29,932 nt of DNA from a virus: positions 1-29,932 of IMG/VR virus record IMGVR_UViG_3300011013_000055; one strand, 5' to 3'. This document shows positions 27,342-29,932 of the stretch, one piece after another. Positions within the stretch are counted from its first letter, which is position 1, and each line of letters begins with the position of its first letter. A model generated the notes under the pieces. The model worked only from the letters and a program-made list of their open reading frames with translations. It was not told where the DNA came from and made no database searches. The translations under genes and the position numbers were made by a program.

Positions 27342-29663
27342 ATGCCTAGAAATTCATTCTATGATGGTAATGCAGGCGATGATGTTACTATTGATAATTC
27401 AGTAGCACAAGCAAAGACCTCAGAAACAAACGCTGCTAACTCAGCTACAGCTGCGGCTTCTTCAGCATCAGGTGCTGCTACTAGCGCAACTAATGCAGCA
27501 GCTTCATACGATTCATTTGACGATAGATATTTAGGGGCTAAGGCTTCTAATCCCTCTACTGACAATGATGGAGATACTTTGCTTGATGGTGCTCTATATT
27601 GGAACACTACAACTAACCAAATGTTCGTTTATGATTTGGGAGCTACGACTTGGGATATTCTAAAACCAACAACTAGTGAACAAACCAATATCAACACTGT
27701 TGCTGGAATCTCTAGTAATGTAACTACAGTGGCTGGAATCAGTGCTAATACAACTACAGTCGCTGGTATTGCTAGTGATGTGACCGCTGTTGCTGGAAAG
27801 GCTACAGAAGTGGGTAGACTAGGTACAGCTGCCGCTGTAGCAGATATGGCTATCTTAGGAACAACAGATGTTGTTGCGGATCTAAATACTTTAGCTACAG
27901 CAGATGTTGTGGCAGACTTAAATACCTTAGGTACTGCAGATGTAGTAGCTGACCTTAATACCTTAGGTACAGCTGATGTTGTATCAGATATGAATACCTT
28001 AGGTACTGCTGATGTAGTATCTGATATGAATACACTAGGTACTTCGGCTAATGTAACTAATATGAATACCTTAGCTGGTATTTCAGCTAACGTTACTACA
28101 GTAGCTGGTATCTCCTCTAATGTTACAACAGTAGCTGGAAAAGCCACTGAGATTGGTCGCTTAGGCACTGCTGATGCAGTAGCTGATATGAACATTCTAG
28201 GTACTGCAGATGTAGTGTCTGATATGAATACCCTGGGTACTGCTGATATAGTATCAGATATGAATACATTAGCAGTCGCTGATGTTATTTCAGATATGAA
28301 TACCTTAGCTACAGCAGATGTTGTGGCTGACCTTAATACTTTAGGTACAGCAGACGTTGTATCAGATATGAATACTTTAGGTACAGCTGCTAATGTAACA
28401 GCAATGGATACTTGTGCTAGTAATATCACTGGTATTAATTCATTTGCTGATAGATACAGGATTGCAGCATCAGCTCCTACAACTTCTAAAGATGAAGGTG
28501 ACTTATACTTTAATACAACTGACAATACATTAAACCACTACAATGGCTCGTCATGGTCTCCGATCATTTCTTATTCAGCTGGTACTGGTATTAGTATTGC
28601 AAGTGGTGTTATCTCAGCTAGCTCTATAGCTTTAACAACAGTTCAAACAGCAGCTACTCAAGTGGCTATGTTAGCTCTTACAACACAAGAAGGCGATGTA
28701 GTAGTTAGAACTGATGAGAATAAGACTTATGTCAAGAACGCTGGCACTGCTGGAACAATGGCAGACTTCACGTTACTTGAAACTCCAACTGATGCTGTAT
28801 CAAGCGTTAATGGCCAAACAGGAACAGTAGTAATTAATACAGCTACTACTTCAGCTAACGGCTTAATGTCATCAGGTGATAAGACTAAGCTTAACGGTAT
28901 TGAAACTGGTGCTACCGCAGATCAGACTAATGCTGAGATTAAGACAGCTTATGAAGCTAATGCTGATACCAATGAGTTCAGTGATGTTGAACAGACCAAG
29001 TTAAGTGGTATTGCTACGAGCGCTAATAACTATTCATTGCCTACCGCAAGTGCTTCAACACTTGGTGGTATTAAAGTAGGAACAAACCTAAGTATTGCTT
29101 CAGGAGTGTTATCATCTACTGATACAAATACTACTTATACAAGTTCAGATTTTACACACGATGATTTAACGGGCTTTGTAGCGAACGAGCATATTGATTG
29201 GACAGCAGACCAAGGTGCAACTAATGTTCATTCAGGTAACTACACAAATACAACATATAGTGTAGGTGATGGTGGTTTAACAACTAACGACTTTACTGAT
29301 GCTGATCATACAAAACTAAATGGTATTGCTACGAGTGCAAACAATTACTCTCACCCTACTGGTGCTGGTGATAAACATATACCTACAGGTGGCGCTACTG
29401 GACAGTTCTTAAAATACTCTGCATCTGGTACAGCTGTATGGGCAGCAGATAATGATACTACATACTCGGTAGGTGATGGTGGTTTAACAACTAAAGACTT
29501 TACAACTACGTTAAAGAGCAAACTAGATGGCATTGCTGCTTCTGCAAATAATTACACACACCCTGCTACTCACACTATTAGTGAAGTGTCAGGCTTACAA
29601 ACAGCTTTAGATGCTAAAGAGACAGCAGGTGACGCAGTTGCTATGGCGATCGCATTAGGATAG
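27342..29663 (+). CDS. Repeat-rich tail fibre protein
   Basis: A 773-residue fibre. The N-terminal Ala/Ser coiled coil (ETNAANSATAAASSASGAAT) precedes DGALYWNTTTNQMFVYD, a common virion-attachment segment. Residues about 120-360 are short repeats: 10-residue VAGISSNVTT units, then 12-residue NTLGTADVVSDM units. The C-terminal part has GDKTKLNGIETGA and SKLDGIAASANNYTHP units typical of fibre shafts. It ends at ALDAKETAGDAVAMAIALG without a distinct receptor-binding knob, so a second protein may provide host recognition. The antisense reading frame across the repeats is an artefact of composition. Confidence 0.85.
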   Translation: MPRNSFYDGNAGDDVTIDNSVAQAKTSETNAANSATAAASSASGAATSATNAAASYDSFDDRYLGAKASNPSTDNDGDTLLDGALYWNTTTNQMFVYDLGATTWDILKPTTSEQTNINTVAGISSNVTTVAGISANTTTVAGIASDVTAVAGKATEVGRLGTAAAVADMAILGTTDVVADLNTLATADVVADLNTLGTADVVADLNTLGTADVVSDMNTLGTADVVSDMNTLGTSANVTNMNTLAGISANVTTVAGISSNVTTVAGKATEIGRLGTADAVADMNILGTADVVSDMNTLGTADIVSDMNTLAVADVISDMNTLATADVVADLNTLGTADVVSDMNTLGTAANVTAMDTCASNITGINSFADRYRIAASAPTTSKDEGDLYFNTTDNTLNHYNGSSWSPIISYSAGTGISIASGVISASSIALTTVQTAATQVAMLALTTQEGDVVVRTDENKTYVKNAGTAGTMADFTLLETPTDAVSSVNGQTGTVVINTATTSANGLMSSGDKTKLNGIETGATADQTNAEIKTAYEANADTNEFSDVEQTKLSGIATSANNYSLPTASASTLGGIKVGTNLSIASGVLSSTDTNTTYTSSDFTHDDLTGFVANEHIDWTADQGATNVHSGNYTNTTYSVGDGGLTTNDFTDADHTKLNGIATSANNYSHPTGAGDKHIPTGGATGQFLKYSASGTAVWAADNDTTYSVGDGGLTTKDFTTTLKSKLDGIAASANNYTHPATHTISEVSGLQTALDAKETAGDAVAMAIALG

Positions 29664-29671
29664 GAACATAA

Positions 29672-29932
29672 ATGGCAAATACATTTCAAAGAGCGGTAAA
29701 CGCTAACATAGGTACAACCTTAGAGGCGGTACACACAGCTACTACTAAGACAGTAGTCATTGGTTTAACATTATCTAATGTAACAGGTGGCTCAATCACA
29801 GCAAGTGTGCAACTAGCTACATCAGGTGAAGACCCGTACATCATTAAGAACATTCCTATCCCATCAGGCTCATCAGTTGAGGTTATGGCAGGTAATAAGA
29901 TTGTGATGAACAGTGGAGATATTATTAAGGTA
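29672..29932 (+). CDS. Small virion beta-protein, truncated by the right window edge
   Basis: ATG at 29672 after AGGA, open for 87 codons to the window end. It reads MANTFQRAVNANIGTTLEAV, then KTVVIGLTLSNVTGGSITAS and YIIKNIPIPSGSSVEVMAGN. This TVIGL / PIPxGSS / GxKIVxxxGDxI pattern recurs in short structural proteins of podoviruses and looks like a beta sandwich. It follows the fibre gene by 8 nt. Its exact place in the virion is unknown. Confidence 0.72.
   Translation, partial: MANTFQRAVNANIGTTLEAVHTATTKTVVIGLTLSNVTGGSITASVQLATSGEDPYIIKNIPIPSGSSVEVMAGNKIVMNSGDIIKV

Noticed and set aside
27629-28525. Long antisense open frame (298 codons) opposite the tail fibre
   Set aside because: It arises from the repeated codons of the fibre gene, has no ribosome binding site and mirrors the repeat period.

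Overview
The window is part of an AT-rich double-stranded DNA bacteriophage genome, most likely a podovirus with a T7-type transcription programme. The evidence is a complete single-subunit RNA polymerase, a terminase/portal/scaffold/capsid/adaptor/fibre block, and dozens of tightly packed small genes with strong GGAG ribosome binding sites. I see no integrase, repressor or attachment site, so nothing suggests lysogeny. The host cannot be named from the sequence. DnaA boxes and a bacterial-type SSB show only that it is a bacterium, and the fibre and virion proteins resemble those of marine podoviruses.

Layout. Everything left of about 18.66 kb is transcribed leftward and everything right of 18.89 kb rightward, so the genome diverges from a control region of about 1.3 kb. 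Leftward, in order of transcription: two small early genes; an OB-fold SSB (16621-17040); a run of about 30 small, often overlapping genes of mostly unknown function (8826-16561), including Zn-finger, winged-helix, coiled-coil and membrane microproteins; a Gp88-like protein; a zinc/TOPRIM primase; and the RNA polymerase (4662-7091). Beyond a phage promoter lies a second operon: a gp2.5-like ssDNA-binding protein, a 23-residue membrane peptide coupled to an SF2 helicase, a duplicated-domain DNA-binding protein, a YqaJ-type exonuclease, a RusA-like resolvase, and small genes that run off the left edge.

Control region (17.04-18.89 kb). It holds three perfect DnaA boxes, a three-unit 20-bp iteron array, several strong inverted repeats, two rightward copies of a promoter-like element, G-tract repeats and a perfect 29-bp direct repeat with TATAAT boxes. 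The third copy of the promoter-like element lies just behind the RNA polymerase gene, pointing left. Its shape (17 nt ending in TATA followed by G) and its placement make it the likely promoter of the phage RNA polymerase. A separate hairpin leader recurs three times on the leftward strand.

Rightward block (late genes). DUF5681-type small terminase, a 50-residue AT-hook microprotein, large terminase, portal, two small genes (one with a zinc knuckle), acidic scaffold, DUF5309/SU10-type major capsid protein, a paired stem-loop region, a small conserved gene, a head-tail adaptor, a repeat-rich tail fibre and a virion beta-protein cut by the right edge.

Inferred programme: host RNA polymerase reads the early leftward genes up to the phage polymerase. 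That polymerase then fires leftward into the recombination/replication genes and rightward into the virion genes. No DNA polymerase, lysis or tail-tube gene is visible; these would lie outside the window.
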